From NCBI GenBank assembly GCA_965248815.1, contig CBDFKK010000004.1, positions 1 to 64,000 of the forward strand: 64,000 bases of DNA. Reading direction: 5' to 3'. This DNA comes from CBDFKK01 sp965248815 (GTDB lineage Bacteria > Pseudomonadota > Alphaproteobacteria > SMXP01). Position numbers and translations under genes: made by a program. Position 1 is the first letter of the stretch. The number at the start of each line of letters is the position of its first letter. The notes beneath the pieces are model-generated. The model searched no databases, was not told the origin of the DNA, and saw nothing but the letters and a program-made list of their open reading frames with translations. Shown here piece by piece: positions 44,492-54,413 of this stretch.

Positions 44492-45658
44492 ATGAAAGAG
44501 CCCAATCAAATCTTCTCTGCTCAAGGCACGACCATTTTCACGGTCATGTCGGCGCTGGCGGTTGAACATGAGGCCATCAATTTGGGCCAAGGTTTTCCTG
44601 ACGACGAGGGTCCGGAAGATCTGCGCGCCGCCGCCGCGCGCTATGTCATGGAGGGGCCCAATCAATATCCGCCCATGGCGGGCATGCCGGCGCTGCGTCA
44701 GGCGGTCGCCACCCACGACCGGCGCTTTTACGGCCTCGACGTCGAATGGAGCACTGAAACCCTAGTGACCTCCGGCGCAACCGAGGCGCTCACGGCTTCT
44801 TTTATGGGCTTGTTGAATGCCGGCGACGAGGTGGTACTGATCGAGCCGGTTTATGATTCCTACCGACCGATCATTGAGGCCATGGGAGCGACCGCGCGCG
44901 CTGTACGACTGCAGCCCCCGGCTTGGTCGTTGCCCGAAGACGACTTTGCGGCCGCGTTCACTGACAAGACCAAATTGATCGTCATTAACTCGCCCATGAA
45001 CCCCATCGGCAAAGTTTTTTCGCGCAGCGAACTCGACTTCATTGCAGAACTCGCCCTCCGGCACGATTGTTATGTCGTGTGCGACGAAGTCTACGAGCAT
45101 TTGGTATTCGACGACCAGGAGCACATTCCGCTCATGACGTTGCCGGAGATGGATGAGCGCTGCGTGCGCATCGCGTCCGCTGGCAAAACCTTTTCGCTGA
45201 CGGGCTGGAAAGTGGGCTACGTGACCGCGCGGCCGAAACTCCTCACCGCCGTCGCCAAGGCCCATCAGTTCATCACGTTCACCACGCCGCCGGCGCTGCA
45301 ACTCGCCGTGGCCGACGGGCTCGCCAAAGACGATGCTTATTACAACGAACTCGCCTCTTCGATCGCCCGTGGCCGAGACCGGTTAACGGTCGGCCTGCGG
45401 GACATTGGTTTCGACGTGCTGCCCAGTGATGGCACCTACTTTCTCACCACCGACATTCGCTCGCTGGGCTTCAACGGCAACGATCTCGAGTTTTGCAAAC
45501 ACATTACAAAAGAAGCGGGCGTTGCCGCGGTACCCATCAGCGCTTTTTACGGCGACGTGTCGCAAGCGCCGCAACATTTCGCGCGCTTTTGTTTTTGCAA
45601 ACCCGACGCGCTCCTTGATGAGGCGGTGGGACGGTTGAAATCATTTTTTGAACGATAG
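44492..45658 (+). CDS. PLP-dependent class I/II aminotransferase
   Basis: A 388-residue fold-type I aminotransferase. The PLP lysine lies in SAGKTFSLTGWKVGYV, the Asp contacting the pyridine nitrogen in CDEVYEHLVFDD, and the substrate-carboxylate Arg in HFARFCFCK. It resembles kynurenine/methionine aminotransferases such as YbdL. It probably transaminates methionine or aromatic amino acids (inference). Divergent from glnB across 274 bases. Confidence 0.87.
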   Translation: MKEPNQIFSAQGTTIFTVMSALAVEHEAINLGQGFPDDEGPEDLRAAAARYVMEGPNQYPPMAGMPALRQAVATHDRRFYGLDVEWSTETLVTSGATEALTASFMGLLNAGDEVVLIEPVYDSYRPIIEAMGATARAVRLQPPAWSLPEDDFAAAFTDKTKLIVINSPMNPIGKVFSRSELDFIAELALRHDCYVVCDEVYEHLVFDDQEHIPLMTLPEMDERCVRIASAGKTFSLTGWKVGYVTARPKLLTAVAKAHQFITFTTPPALQLAVADGLAKDDAYYNELASSIARGRDRLTVGLRDIGFDVLPSDGTYFLTTDIRSLGFNGNDLEFCKHITKEAGVAAVPISAFYGDVSQAPQHFARFCFCKPDALLDEAVGRLKSFFER

Positions 45659-45778
45659 ACTGACTTTGACTTTGACCTTGGTCGTAGCCGGTTGCACGTG
45701 AACGAGCATTCGATTCGCTCTTAGCGGCCATTGAGCCAAAAGTTCGCAAAAAGCCTATTGACAAAGCCCCATCTTAAT

Positions 45779-45794
45779 ATAACCTAAAAGTTAT
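45779..45794. promoter_or_regulatory. Candidate operator of the ArsR gene
   Basis: ATAAC-N6-GTTAT inverted repeat that overlaps the ArsR start codon, with a TTGACA at 45758-45763 upstream. The location is typical for self-repression by an ArsR regulator. The matching -10 element is unclear. Confidence 0.4.
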
Positions 45795-46164
45795 GGAACA
45801 AATGGGTTATATACATGCGCAACCCAATCTCGACGTTGTTTTTGCGGCGTTAGCTGACCCGACGCGGCGGGCAATACTTTCGAGACTCGCCGATGGTCAG
45901 GCTTCAGTCAATGAGATCGCTGCACCATTTGAAATAAGCCAACCGGCGGTCTCGAGGCATCTAAAGGTGTTGGAGCGGGCAGGTTTGATTGAGCGAGACG
46001 TTGACGAACAACGCCGCCCGGCGAGATTGAAGGCTGAGAATATGGTGGCAGCCGTCGACTGGCTTGCCGAATTTAGAGCTTTTTGGGGGACGAGCTTTGA
46101 CCAGCTCGATGACGTCCTTCTGCATATGAAGAAAGCCAAAGCGAAGGAAAAAGGCCATGAGTGA
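45793..46164 (+). CDS. ArsR-family transcriptional regulator
   Basis: A 123-residue winged-helix repressor: DPTRRAILSRLADGQASVNEIA, then ISQPAVSRHLKVLERAGLIERDV is the DNA-reading unit. No cysteine metal site is visible, so it is of the non-metal type usually paired with SRPBCC proteins. ATG 45793; its 3' end overlaps the next gene (ATG at 46157). It probably represses its own operon. Confidence 0.87.
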   Translation: MEQMGYIHAQPNLDVVFAALADPTRRAILSRLADGQASVNEIAAPFEISQPAVSRHLKVLERAGLIERDVDEQRRPARLKAENMVAAVDWLAEFRAFWGTSFDQLDDVLLHMKKAKAKEKGHE

Positions 46165-46661
46165 ATTACCCGAATACAAACTTGACCGAGAATTCGATGC
46201 GCCTCGTGAAATGGTCTGGCGCGCGAGGACATGATCCTGAATTGCTCTCGCGTTGGTATGGCCCCAACATCGAAACAATCATCCACAAGTTTGATGTGGA
46301 ACCCGGTGGCGCGTGGCTCAACGAGATGAAGATGGGGGACAATTCGGACTTCAGCAAAATGGAATTCCAAGAAGTGGTGCCGCGAGAGAAGCTGGTTTGG
46401 CATCACTGTTCTACCGACTCTAACTGGAACGTCATTACCAGCCCTATGATGCCGGATTGGCCGCGGATACTACTGACGACTGTGATATTTGAAGACATCG
46501 GCGACAAAACAAATGTGCGCCTCTCTCAGGTCCCCATCGACGCTACAGACGCCGAGATCGCTTGTTTTGCCAAGATGATGGCCGGCATGGATAAGGGTTG
46601 GGGCAGCGGTTACGCAATTATGGATGAGATCTTCGCGGAGTTGCAGGCGCAAAATACATAA
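46157..46661 (+). pseudogene. SRPBCC (AHSA1-like) protein with a one-base frameshift
   Basis: ATG 46157 overlaps the ArsR stop and starts SELPEYKLDREFDAPREMVWRART, then TGA. In the next frame the protein continues without loss: DPELLSRWYGPNIETIIHKFDVEPGGAW...GSGYAIMDEIFAEL. Deleting one T of ACATGATCC gives WRARTDPELL, matching AHSA1 proteins (WRAWTDPELL). A single-base insertion therefore breaks the gene in this strain. An unlikely alternative is a sequencing error. Confidence 0.7.
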
Positions 46662-46671
46662 GGGAAATGCG

Positions 46672-47097
46672 ATGAACGATAAGCCCGCTTTTAGTGTTCA
46701 TTGGAGTTTCTGGGCAATCGGAGTTGTCGCACTGATCTGGAATGCGATGGGCGCCATTAATTTCATCGTTCAGATGGATCCAGACACCCTCGCTGCCTAT
46801 CGCGAGTCCGAGCGCGCGATCATCGAAGGACGGCCCGCCTGGGCCACCGCAGCTTTTGCGCTAGCCGTTTTTGGCGGCACACTTGGGTGTATTCTGCTTC
46901 TGCTCAGAAAGTCGGCTGCGACCTATTTGTTTGTCGCCTCGCTGCTGGGCGTCATTGTGACAATGATCCATACCCTTGGCATCAATATTGACTTCGGTCT
47001 CGGCGAGATCTTGGGGATTATTCTAATGCCGCTGGTCGTAGCGGCATTTCTGATTTGGTATGCAAGGCAGGCCGAGAACAAGGGCTGGATCAGCTAG
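46672..47097 (+). CDS. Hypothetical membrane protein in ArsR/SRPBCC operon
   Basis: A 141-residue protein with four hydrophobic segments: WSFWAIGVVALIWNAMG, WATAAFALAVFGGTLGCILLL, AATYLFVASLLGVIVTMIH and ILGIILMPLVVAAFLIWYA. Small membrane proteins of this sort are often third in ArsR-SRPBCC operons. The start is ATG 46672, after AGGGAAATGCG; the open frame upstream belongs to the previous gene. The function is unknown. Confidence 0.75.
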   Translation: MNDKPAFSVHWSFWAIGVVALIWNAMGAINFIVQMDPDTLAAYRESERAIIEGRPAWATAAFALAVFGGTLGCILLLLRKSAATYLFVASLLGVIVTMIHTLGINIDFGLGEILGIILMPLVVAAFLIWYARQAENKGWIS

Positions 47098-47255
47098 GAA
47101 TATCCGCCGTGCCAGTGTCCGATCGTGACACCGACTGACCATTGCTTAGACGAAGTAAGACGCCATGCAGGAATGCGTGAGGTCAATGGATTGCGCGATC
47201 ATATTGGGCAATGACACAATGGCGAACCGGCGCAAACTCTGGACGCAACCACGAA

Positions 47256-48296
47256 ATGACTTTTCCCAAAGACATCAATTTCCATAGCGACAATGTAGCG
47301 GGAGTTGCGGACGACATCATGGACGCGATCGTCGAAGCCAACAGTGGTAACGCGACGTCCTACGGCGCCGACGAGATCACGGCGCGCGCGATGCATTCCA
47401 TGTCGAAACTTTTCGAACAAGAAGTCTCCTGCCATTTCGTCACGACCGGGATGGCGGCGAACGTGTTGTGCCTGGCCGCCCTTGTCGAGGCGAGTGAAGC
47501 AATCTTTTGCCACGAGCAGGCCCACATTCTCTTTGCCGAGGCAGGCGCCCCGCAATTCTTCACGGGCGGTGCAACGCTGATCACTGTGAGCGGTGCGAAT
47601 GGCAAGATCGACCCTAAAGCGTTGACGGCCGGTATCGAGAAATGCCTATCGGATCCCATCCACTTTCCAAAACCGGGCGTCCTCAGTGTGACGCAAGTCA
47701 CGGAGGCGGGCACCACTTACACGCTTGATGAGTTGGCAGCGCTCACGGAGATTGCGAAGCGCTTTGGTCTTCGCGTTCACATGGATGGCGCGCGCTTTGA
47801 AAACGCGGTGGCGGCGCTGGGCTGTTCACCAGCGGCGCTCACGTGGCGGTTGGGCGTCGATGCGCTTTCTTTCGGCGCGACCAAAAACGGTGCTATGGCG
47901 GCGGAGGTTGCAGTCTTGTTTGACCAGGAGCTGGCGCGAGACTTCACGTTCCGACAAAAGCGGGGCGGGCACGTGCTGTCGAAACAGCGCTTCGTCGCCG
48001 CGCAGATCGAGGCTTATCTCAAAGACGAAAACTGGCTTGGCTACGCCGCCCATTCCAACGCGACGGCCCAGCAAATTGCTGAGCGGATCAGCGGCGCCGA
48101 CGGCGTCGCACTGTTATTCCCCGTCGACGGCAATCAAATATTCTTGCGGCTTTCCGATGCGAAAAAGCGGGCGCTTGAGGCGTCGGGCATCATCGTTAGT
48201 CTGTGGCCGGATGAACGTGGCGGTGGCGTTCGGTTGGTCACAGCGTTTAATACGCCGCAAGAGCACGTTGACGCGCTTGTTGAAGTGCTCGCCTGA
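47256..48296 (+). CDS. Low-specificity threonine aldolase family protein
   Basis: A 346-residue PLP enzyme of the beta-eliminating lyase/threonine aldolase family. INFHSDNVAGVA is the N-terminal block, TSYGADEITA is the active-site loop, HMDGARFENAVAAL binds the cofactor and the lysine is in ALSFGATKNGAMAAE. Threonine aldolase cleaves L-threonine to glycine and acetaldehyde. ATG 47256 is chosen because family members begin just before the FHSDN block; ATG 47211 would add 15 residues. Confidence 0.85.
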   Translation: MTFPKDINFHSDNVAGVADDIMDAIVEANSGNATSYGADEITARAMHSMSKLFEQEVSCHFVTTGMAANVLCLAALVEASEAIFCHEQAHILFAEAGAPQFFTGGATLITVSGANGKIDPKALTAGIEKCLSDPIHFPKPGVLSVTQVTEAGTTYTLDELAALTEIAKRFGLRVHMDGARFENAVAALGCSPAALTWRLGVDALSFGATKNGAMAAEVAVLFDQELARDFTFRQKRGGHVLSKQRFVAAQIEAYLKDENWLGYAAHSNATAQQIAERISGADGVALLFPVDGNQIFLRLSDAKKRALEASGIIVSLWPDERGGGVRLVTAFNTPQEHVDALVEVLA

Positions 48297-48305
48297 GAGC
48301 CACCT

Positions 48306-49160
48306 TCAGCGGCTGCCCAAAAATAGCGCGACCATATATAGAATTCCCGCGCCCCAAAACGGCAAGCCGAGCTTGAAGGCAAGGTTGGGGGTAGGGTTGA
48401 ACACAAACACCCACGCGAGCACCAGCCCGACGCCAAAGCCGATCACGGTCCAAATGAGATAGTCCTGATCAAAGGGACTTATGGGATAGAGCGCGAGCCC
48501 CAAGCCGAACGCCAGCGTCATGGTGATCGGCAGAATCCATTTTGATTTTTCAATGCCATAGGCTTTTGCGACGGTCACCGTGTCGGTATCCACATCGCTG
48601 GGCAGGTCTCGGATATCGGCAACGACGCGCGCGCCCGACATGGCGGCGAGCAACACGATCGCAATCATAATCATAAAGAGGGGGAACGTGCCGGTCGCCG
48701 CTGCCGCCAACAAGACATAAAGCGCTTGCAGCAAGCCCAACGTCACCATGCGCCCGATCGGGCCGTCGAACACCCCGCTTGCCAATCCCCAGAAGACGGT
48801 GAGCAAAACGAAGGCGGGCAGGAGCGTCAAAGGATGAACCGAAAAGCATAAGAACAATCCCGCCGCCACAAACAGTCCGATCCATCGTTCGGCGGACTTG
48901 GCCGACATCATGCCGGTCGAGATCGGGTTGATGGGCCAGGCGCGGGGCCCGTCTTTATCGACTTCCCGATCCGAATAGACGTCGATGGCAAAGCCCGCCA
49001 TGGCGAGGGACATGCCGCCGAGGGTGATCAGTACGATGTCGCGGGTCGCGAGGTCGACAATCGAAGCCGATACGAATGTGAGCAACGTCACCATGGTGAC
49101 ACGGCCGGGGCGGACTAACTTGCAAAACGCATTGACATGTTGCGCCGAGCGTCCAGGCAT
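48306..49160 (-). CDS. UbiA-family prenyltransferase
   Basis: A 284-residue membrane enzyme with about eight hydrophobic segments. The first aspartate-rich motif is AGFAIDVYSDREVDKDGPRAWPIN, the second RVVADIRDLPSDVDTDTV, both binding prenyl diphosphate through Mg. The family covers quinone and chlorophyll side-chain attachment; the substrate cannot be named here. ATG 49160 is used because the protein begins there (MPGRSAQH). It is divergent from the NAD(P)HX repair gene. Confidence 0.83.
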   Translation of the reverse strand: MPGRSAQHVNAFCKLVRPGRVTMVTLLTFVSASIVDLATRDIVLITLGGMSLAMAGFAIDVYSDREVDKDGPRAWPINPISTGMMSAKSAERWIGLFVAAGLFLCFSVHPLTLLPAFVLLTVFWGLASGVFDGPIGRMVTLGLLQALYVLLAAAATGTFPLFMIMIAIVLLAAMSGARVVADIRDLPSDVDTDTVTVAKAYGIEKSKWILPITMTLAFGLGLALYPISPFDQDYLIWTVIGFGVGLVLAWVFVFNPTPNLAFKLGLPFWGAGILYMVALFLGSR

Positions 49161-49346
49161 CAACCGTGACGAGTAACTCCAAACAAGCGCCGAGATACGG
49201 CCGGCCTTGCCGATGGCGGGATAGTCGGTGTGCTCAGGAGCAGTCAAGAGACGGTCCTCGGGCCAGTGCTTTAATCGAAGCAGAAGATGCCATTGTCGAC
49301 GGCTCACGTTATTCGTCAATAGCGACTCCTCTGATAAAGTCGCACC

Positions 49347-50828
49347 ATGGCGAGCGAACTCCTCACTGTCGATCAGATGTACGAAGCGGACCGGCGCACC
49401 ATGGCTGATGTCATGCCGGGAATTGAACTCATGGAGAATGCGGGCCGGGGATGCGCCGAGGCGATCGCCGCGCGCTGGGAGCCCGGACACGTTACCGTGC
49501 TGTGCGGGCCTGGCAACAATGGCGGTGACGGATTTGTCATCGCGCGCTATTTGAAAGAGAACGGCTGGACGGTCGCGCTGTCGCTGCTGGGTACGGCCGA
49601 CAAGCTCAAAGGCGATGCGGCGGCTATGGCCGGGCGTTGGAATGGCGCGATTCAACCTCTGTCGCCAGAGAGTTTGAACGACGCGGATCTTGTGGTCGAC
49701 GCCCTGTTCGGCGCAGGGCTCAGCAAACCGGTGAGCGGTGTTGCAGCGGAGCTTCTCACTGAAACGAATGCGCGCCATATTCCTCTGATGGCGGTGGATG
49801 TTCCGAGTGGGCTCGACGGCGACAGCGGCAAGACGTTGGGAGCGGTGCCGCAGGCGGATTTAACTGTTACGTTTTGCCGTAAAAAAGTTGGCCATGTTCT
49901 GCTTCCGGGGCAGGCTCTCTGCGGCGACGTTGTGGTGGTCGACATTGGCATTCCCAATTCTGTCATTGAAGAAATTGATCCGTCTGCATACGAAAATGGG
50001 CCGGAACTTTGGGACGCTGTGTTTCCGACGCTTGAGCCATCGGGTCACAAATATTCTCGGGGGCACGCGGTCGTCGTGAGTGGGGGAGCCTCGTTTACCG
50101 GCGCGGCACGGCTGGCCGCCCGCGGTGCACTGCGCGTCGGTGCCGGTCTTGTCACGGTTGCGAGCCCGCCGAGCGCCGTGTTGGTCAATGCAGCGCAGCT
50201 CACCTCTGTCATGGTGCGCGCCTTTGATGGGGCGGAAGGGTTGAAAGAGCTGTTAAGCGATGAACGCAAAAATGCAGTCGTCTTAGGCCCCGGGGCAGGT
50301 GTCGGCCAAGAGACTGCAGCGCTCGTCCGCGCGATTTTAATGTCCAAGCGCTCCGCCGTTTTGGATGCGGATGCTTTGACGAGCTTTGAAAACAATCCGG
50401 CAGCACTGTTCGATCTTGCGCATGAGCAAACAGTGCTCACGCCCCATGAAGGCGAATTCAATCGGCTCTTCCCTGGTCTCCTCGAAAAGGCCGATCATCG
50501 TCTTGCTGCCGCGCGTGAAGCCGCTGAAACGAGTGGTGCCGTAGTTCTTTTGAAAGGGCCGGACAGTGTGATCGCACATCCGGACGGCCGCACGGCCATC
50601 AATACAAATGCCCCGCCGACGTTGGCGACCGCTGGTTCTGGCGATGTCCTCGCAGGTTTCATTGCCGGCCTCCAGGCGCAACACCTGCCGGCCTATGAGG
50701 CGGCCTCTGCCGCGGCATGGCTCCACGGCGAATGCGCACGCGCTTTCGGCCGCGGCCTCATCGCGGAAGACTTGCCGGAAGTTTTGCCGGAGGTTCTGCA
50801 GGAGTTTGACGGCGAATTTGGCGCGTGA
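49347..50828 (+). CDS. nnr: Bifunctional NAD(P)H-hydrate epimerase/dehydratase
   Basis: A 493-residue protein repairing hydrated NAD(P)H. The N-terminal epimerase (YjeF_N) has VLCGPGNNGGDGFVIARYLK and DALFGAGL; the C-terminal ADP-dependent dehydratase (carbohydrate-kinase-like) has VVVSGGASFTGAARL, VVLGPGAGVGQET and the catalytic TAGSGDVLAGFIAGL. Both halves appear complete. ATG 49347. Confidence 0.92.
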   Translation: MASELLTVDQMYEADRRTMADVMPGIELMENAGRGCAEAIAARWEPGHVTVLCGPGNNGGDGFVIARYLKENGWTVALSLLGTADKLKGDAAAMAGRWNGAIQPLSPESLNDADLVVDALFGAGLSKPVSGVAAELLTETNARHIPLMAVDVPSGLDGDSGKTLGAVPQADLTVTFCRKKVGHVLLPGQALCGDVVVVDIGIPNSVIEEIDPSAYENGPELWDAVFPTLEPSGHKYSRGHAVVVSGGASFTGAARLAARGALRVGAGLVTVASPPSAVLVNAAQLTSVMVRAFDGAEGLKELLSDERKNAVVLGPGAGVGQETAALVRAILMSKRSAVLDADALTSFENNPAALFDLAHEQTVLTPHEGEFNRLFPGLLEKADHRLAAAREAAETSGAVVLLKGPDSVIAHPDGRTAINTNAPPTLATAGSGDVLAGFIAGLQAQHLPAYEAASAAAWLHGECARAFGRGLIAEDLPEVLPEVLQEFDGEFGA

Positions 50829-50931
50829 CACTGACCGTTCGCCAGTCGGCAAGGCTCGAATGTATTTGAGTGATGACCACAACTATCATCGAGTGCCCCG
50901 GCTAATCTGCGATCATAGCTTGCTATGAAAA

Positions 50932-52535
50932 GTGTTGGCGGGTGGGGTAGTCGTGGCTTCGTTTGTTCTTGGCAGCAGCTTCTTTGTTGATTTCAGAAAT
51001 CTTGACTTTAGTGGCCTCTTAACTGGCGTCGTGACTTCATCTAGTTCGACGGTATTCGTTGTCGATACGGGTGGCGGCCTGATCAGTACGTTCACGGGAA
51101 CGGGATTCAGCAAATTTAACGCAAATAGCGTCCCACAGGTCGGAACCATAACAGGATGGCTCTTTGAGGTTTCCGGAGATCTCGGTTTTGAAATTACAGA
51201 CGCAAGTGTACCGATCCAAACCGCACTCGGTTTTCTAAATTCGAATGACACTGACGGATTACTCGGTCAGATTTTCAAAGATGACGACGTCGTGCACGGC
51301 GAGGGCGGCGACGATTTCTTGAGAAGTTATAATGGCAATGATCAACTCATAGGAATAGGCGGCAATGACACGCTCGAGGCTGGGGCTGGAGACGATACGC
51401 TTATTGGCGGAACAGGGGGAGACTCTCTAGTTGGAGGTAGCGGATTTGACCTTTCAACCTACGAGTTTTCACCAAGTGCGGTAACCGTAGATCTCACCTC
51501 TCCTTCATTGAGTACCGGCCAGGCCGCTTTTTGGGCTTCGGCACGGACACCGCAACTGGCGGCAACGGCAATGACACCGTCAACGGCCTCAACGGCACCG
51601 ATCATATGGATGGCGGTGACGGCAATGATGTGCTCAACGGCGAGCAAGGCAATGACACGCTCGTCGGCGGCGCCGACGCTGACGTTCTAAACGGCGGTAC
51701 GGAGAACGATCTCTATATTTGGAATGCCGGCGACGGCCGCGACAACATTTTCGATTCCTCCGGCAGTGATACCATCCGCGCCACTAGTACGAGCTTTCAA
51801 GGTCTGTCACAGACTTTCGGTCCCGGCAGCGGCATCGAAACCATCGAGCATGGCGCAGGATCGACGTTCAACATTGTCGGTAGCGCGGGCAACGACAATT
51901 GGACGTTCACGGATCTTAATCCGACGACGGTCGGTGTCATCAGCGGCGGGGGCGGTAACGACACAATCGACGGCACAACCGGAGGCGATAACCTTCAAGG
52001 CAATCTGGGTGCTGATCTTCTGGTTGGCCGCCAGGGTAATGATACGATCTTAGGCGGTGCCGGCGGCGACCTTCTCATCGGCATGGGGCAACACGACTCC
52101 ATCGAAGGCGGCGGCGGCAACGATCTCATCTTTATGGGCTTCGGCACCGACACCGCCATTGGCGGCACGGGCGCGGACACCATCAACGGCCTCAACGGAA
52201 CCGATGACATCTCCGGCAACGCGGGCGCCGATGTTCTTAACGGCGAACAAGGCGCTGACACACTCACCGGCGGCAACGGCAATGACTTTTTGACCGGCGG
52301 GACCCAATCCGATCTCTTCCGTTTCGATCCCGACGACGGCAATGACACCATCGCCGATTTTCAAAATGGCGTGGATCTCATGGAGATCTCTGGCAGCTTG
52401 AGCATCACAGATCTCACCATCGCTCAAGCCGGCGCCAACACCACCATCGACTTCGGAATTGCGGGCACCACCGTCATCACCCTCTCAAACACCCAAGCCT
52501 CCGACATCGACGCCGGCGACTTCGTGTTCGTCTAA
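50932..52535 (+). pseudogene. RTX-type calcium-binding repeat protein, broken by a frameshift
   Basis: A secreted beta-roll protein built of GGxGxDxLxG-like repeats. The first frame has an N-terminal domain and repeats such as GGDDFLRSYNGNDQLIG and GAGDDTLIGG, reading until about 51525 (STGQAA). The second frame starts there with FLGFGTDTATGGNGNDTVNG and continues to the stop at 52535 (IDAGDFVFV). The two frames meet at GCTTTTTGGG. The 51531 block and the 52136 block are near-copies (GFGTDTA...LNGEQG), so a repeat-mediated deletion is likely. The true start is unclear: ATG 50925 is in another frame. It normally would leave by a type I system, not seen here. Confidence 0.65.
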
Positions 52536-52618
52536 GCGGCCTATCCTTCACCCGCTGCTGGTGACAGGCAAAGATCGTGTGCTATAGAGGGCGCCGCTCG
52601 AGGCGCCCGCGGGCAAAC

Positions 52619-52703
52619 GCGGGCGTGGTGGAATTGGTAGACACGCTAGGTTTAGGTCCTAGTGCCTCACGGCATGGGGGTTCGAGTCCCTCCGCCCGCA
52701 CCA
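52619..52703 (+). tRNA. tRNA-Leu (anticodon TAG)
   Basis: 85-base class II tRNA with encoded CCA. Acceptor stem GCGGGCG/CGCCCGC is perfect. The anticodon stem CTAGG/CCTAG has loop TTTAGGT, giving anticodon TAG. The long variable arm (TGCCTCACGGCA) is as expected for leucine. It lies just before tig. Confidence 0.95.
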
Positions 52704-52760
52704 TGGCGCTTCAGGCACACGACGCAACAAGGGATCCTCCGGACCCGCAAGGCAAATTCG

Positions 52761-54209
52761 ATGGAAGTTACCGAAACCCGATCAGACGGTCTGTCACGCG
52801 AGTTTCAGATTGTCGTCCCCGCAGGCGATCTTGAAGAACGCTTGACCAAGCATTTGGAGTCCATCCGCGGTCAGGTGCATCTCAAAGGGTTCCGGCCCGG
52901 AAAAGTGCCCGTGTCTCATCTAAAAAAGACTTACGGCAAGTCGGTGATGGGCGAGATCATCCAAGAAACCGTTAACGAGTTCAGTACCAAGACGCTGGAA
53001 GACCGGGAGTTGCGGCCCGCTCAAACACCCAAGATCGACCTGGAAGGCGAGGTGGAAGAAGTCGTCGAAGGTAAGACGGATCTGACTTTCAAAATGGCGG
53101 TCGAGCTGATGCCCGATTTTCAGCCCGTCGATACCGCCAAGTTGAAATTGGAACGACCGGTCGCCGAGGTCACCGATGGCGACTTGCAAGAAGCGCTCGA
53201 CCAGCTCGCCGAGCAGCAAAAAATATTCAAACCCCGGGCCAAGACCGCGGCCGCCAAAGACGGCGATCAGGTCCAGATCGATTTCGTCGGCACCGTCGAT
53301 GGCGAGGAATTCGACGGCGGCAAGGCGGAGGATCTTCCCCTAGTTTTGGGCTCCGGCAGTTTCCTACCCGGCTTCGAGGACCAACTTGTTGGTGCGAAAA
53401 CAGGTGAAGAGCGGGACATAAACGTCGAATTTCCTTCAGAATATACGGCTAAGGAGCTGGCGGGAAAACCGGCTCTATTCAAGGTCGCTGTCAAAGAAGT
53501 TGCGGAGCCGGAAAAAGCTAAAATCGATGACGAACTGGCGACCAAATTGAGTCTTGAAAATTTAGCTCAGCTCAAGGAGACCCTAACCGGTCGTATTGAG
53601 CAGGACCTAGCACAATTGTCGCGTGAAAGGCTAAAGCGAAACCTCTTGGACGCACTTGATGAGGCTCACACGTTCGAGTTGCCACAAGGGATGGTCGAGC
53701 AGGAATTCAACCAGATCTGGGACCAAGTGACGGGCGATCTCGAAAAGGACGGAAAGTCGTTCGAGGACGAGGGGGAAACCGAAGACGAAGCGCGCGAAGA
53801 ATATCAGTCGATTGCCGAGCGCCGCGTGCGATTAGGTCTCGTACTTGCCGAGATCGGGCGGCTCAACAATATCCAAATTAGCGACGATGAATTGGGCCGT
53901 GCGGTCCAGGAGCGCGCGCGCCAGTTCCCCGGACAAGAGCAACAGATTTTCGATTTTTATACCAAGAACCCGCAGGCGCTGACTCAGATTCGGGCACCGC
54001 TTTTTGAAGATAAAGTCGTCGATTTCATCACCGAGTTGGCGGAGGTGAAAGATCAGAAAGTGACCCGGGAAGAACTCATGGCTGATCCCGATGAGACGTC
54101 GGGCTCCAAGTCCAAAAAGTCGGCAAAGTCGAAGTCCAAAAAAGCGGCCAAAAAGACGACAAAGAAAAGCGCAGCGAAAGGCGCCTCGTCAAAATCCAAA
54201 AAGAGCTGA
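52761..54209 (+). CDS. tig: Trigger factor
   Basis: Ribosome-bound folding chaperone of 482 residues with peptidyl-prolyl isomerase. The ribosome-binding motif is GFRPGKVPVSHLKKTYG; the PPIase domain includes GDQVQIDFVGTVDGEEFDGG and GSGSFLPGFEDQLVG; the C-terminal arms follow. The last 35 residues are an alternating Ser-Lys-Ala tail, longer than usual (family about 430-450). The start is ATG 52761, as the upstream open frame is inside tRNA-Leu. It is first in the tig-clpP-clpX-lon cluster. Confidence 0.95.
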   Translation: MEVTETRSDGLSREFQIVVPAGDLEERLTKHLESIRGQVHLKGFRPGKVPVSHLKKTYGKSVMGEIIQETVNEFSTKTLEDRELRPAQTPKIDLEGEVEEVVEGKTDLTFKMAVELMPDFQPVDTAKLKLERPVAEVTDGDLQEALDQLAEQQKIFKPRAKTAAAKDGDQVQIDFVGTVDGEEFDGGKAEDLPLVLGSGSFLPGFEDQLVGAKTGEERDINVEFPSEYTAKELAGKPALFKVAVKEVAEPEKAKIDDELATKLSLENLAQLKETLTGRIEQDLAQLSRERLKRNLLDALDEAHTFELPQGMVEQEFNQIWDQVTGDLEKDGKSFEDEGETEDEAREEYQSIAERRVRLGLVLAEIGRLNNIQISDDELGRAVQERARQFPGQEQQIFDFYTKNPQALTQIRAPLFEDKVVDFITELAEVKDQKVTREELMADPDETSGSKSKKSAKSKSKKAAKKTTKKSAAKGASSKSKKS

Positions 54210-54413
54210 CTCTCTAAAAGAGCCGCCGTTCAGGCGCGCCGTGTGGGGTTGATTGTTTTGCCGTAACCCGCCGCAAGCGGCTAGGGAACCCATGCTTGTA
54301 CAAATTATCCAAATGCCTAATTGTCTAATATCTAATATATGTAAGAAGTGAGTCGCCGATCGTGCGGCGCGTGCCGATCTCCAACCCAAGTAGAAAGCCT
54401 GTGCAGACCGACC

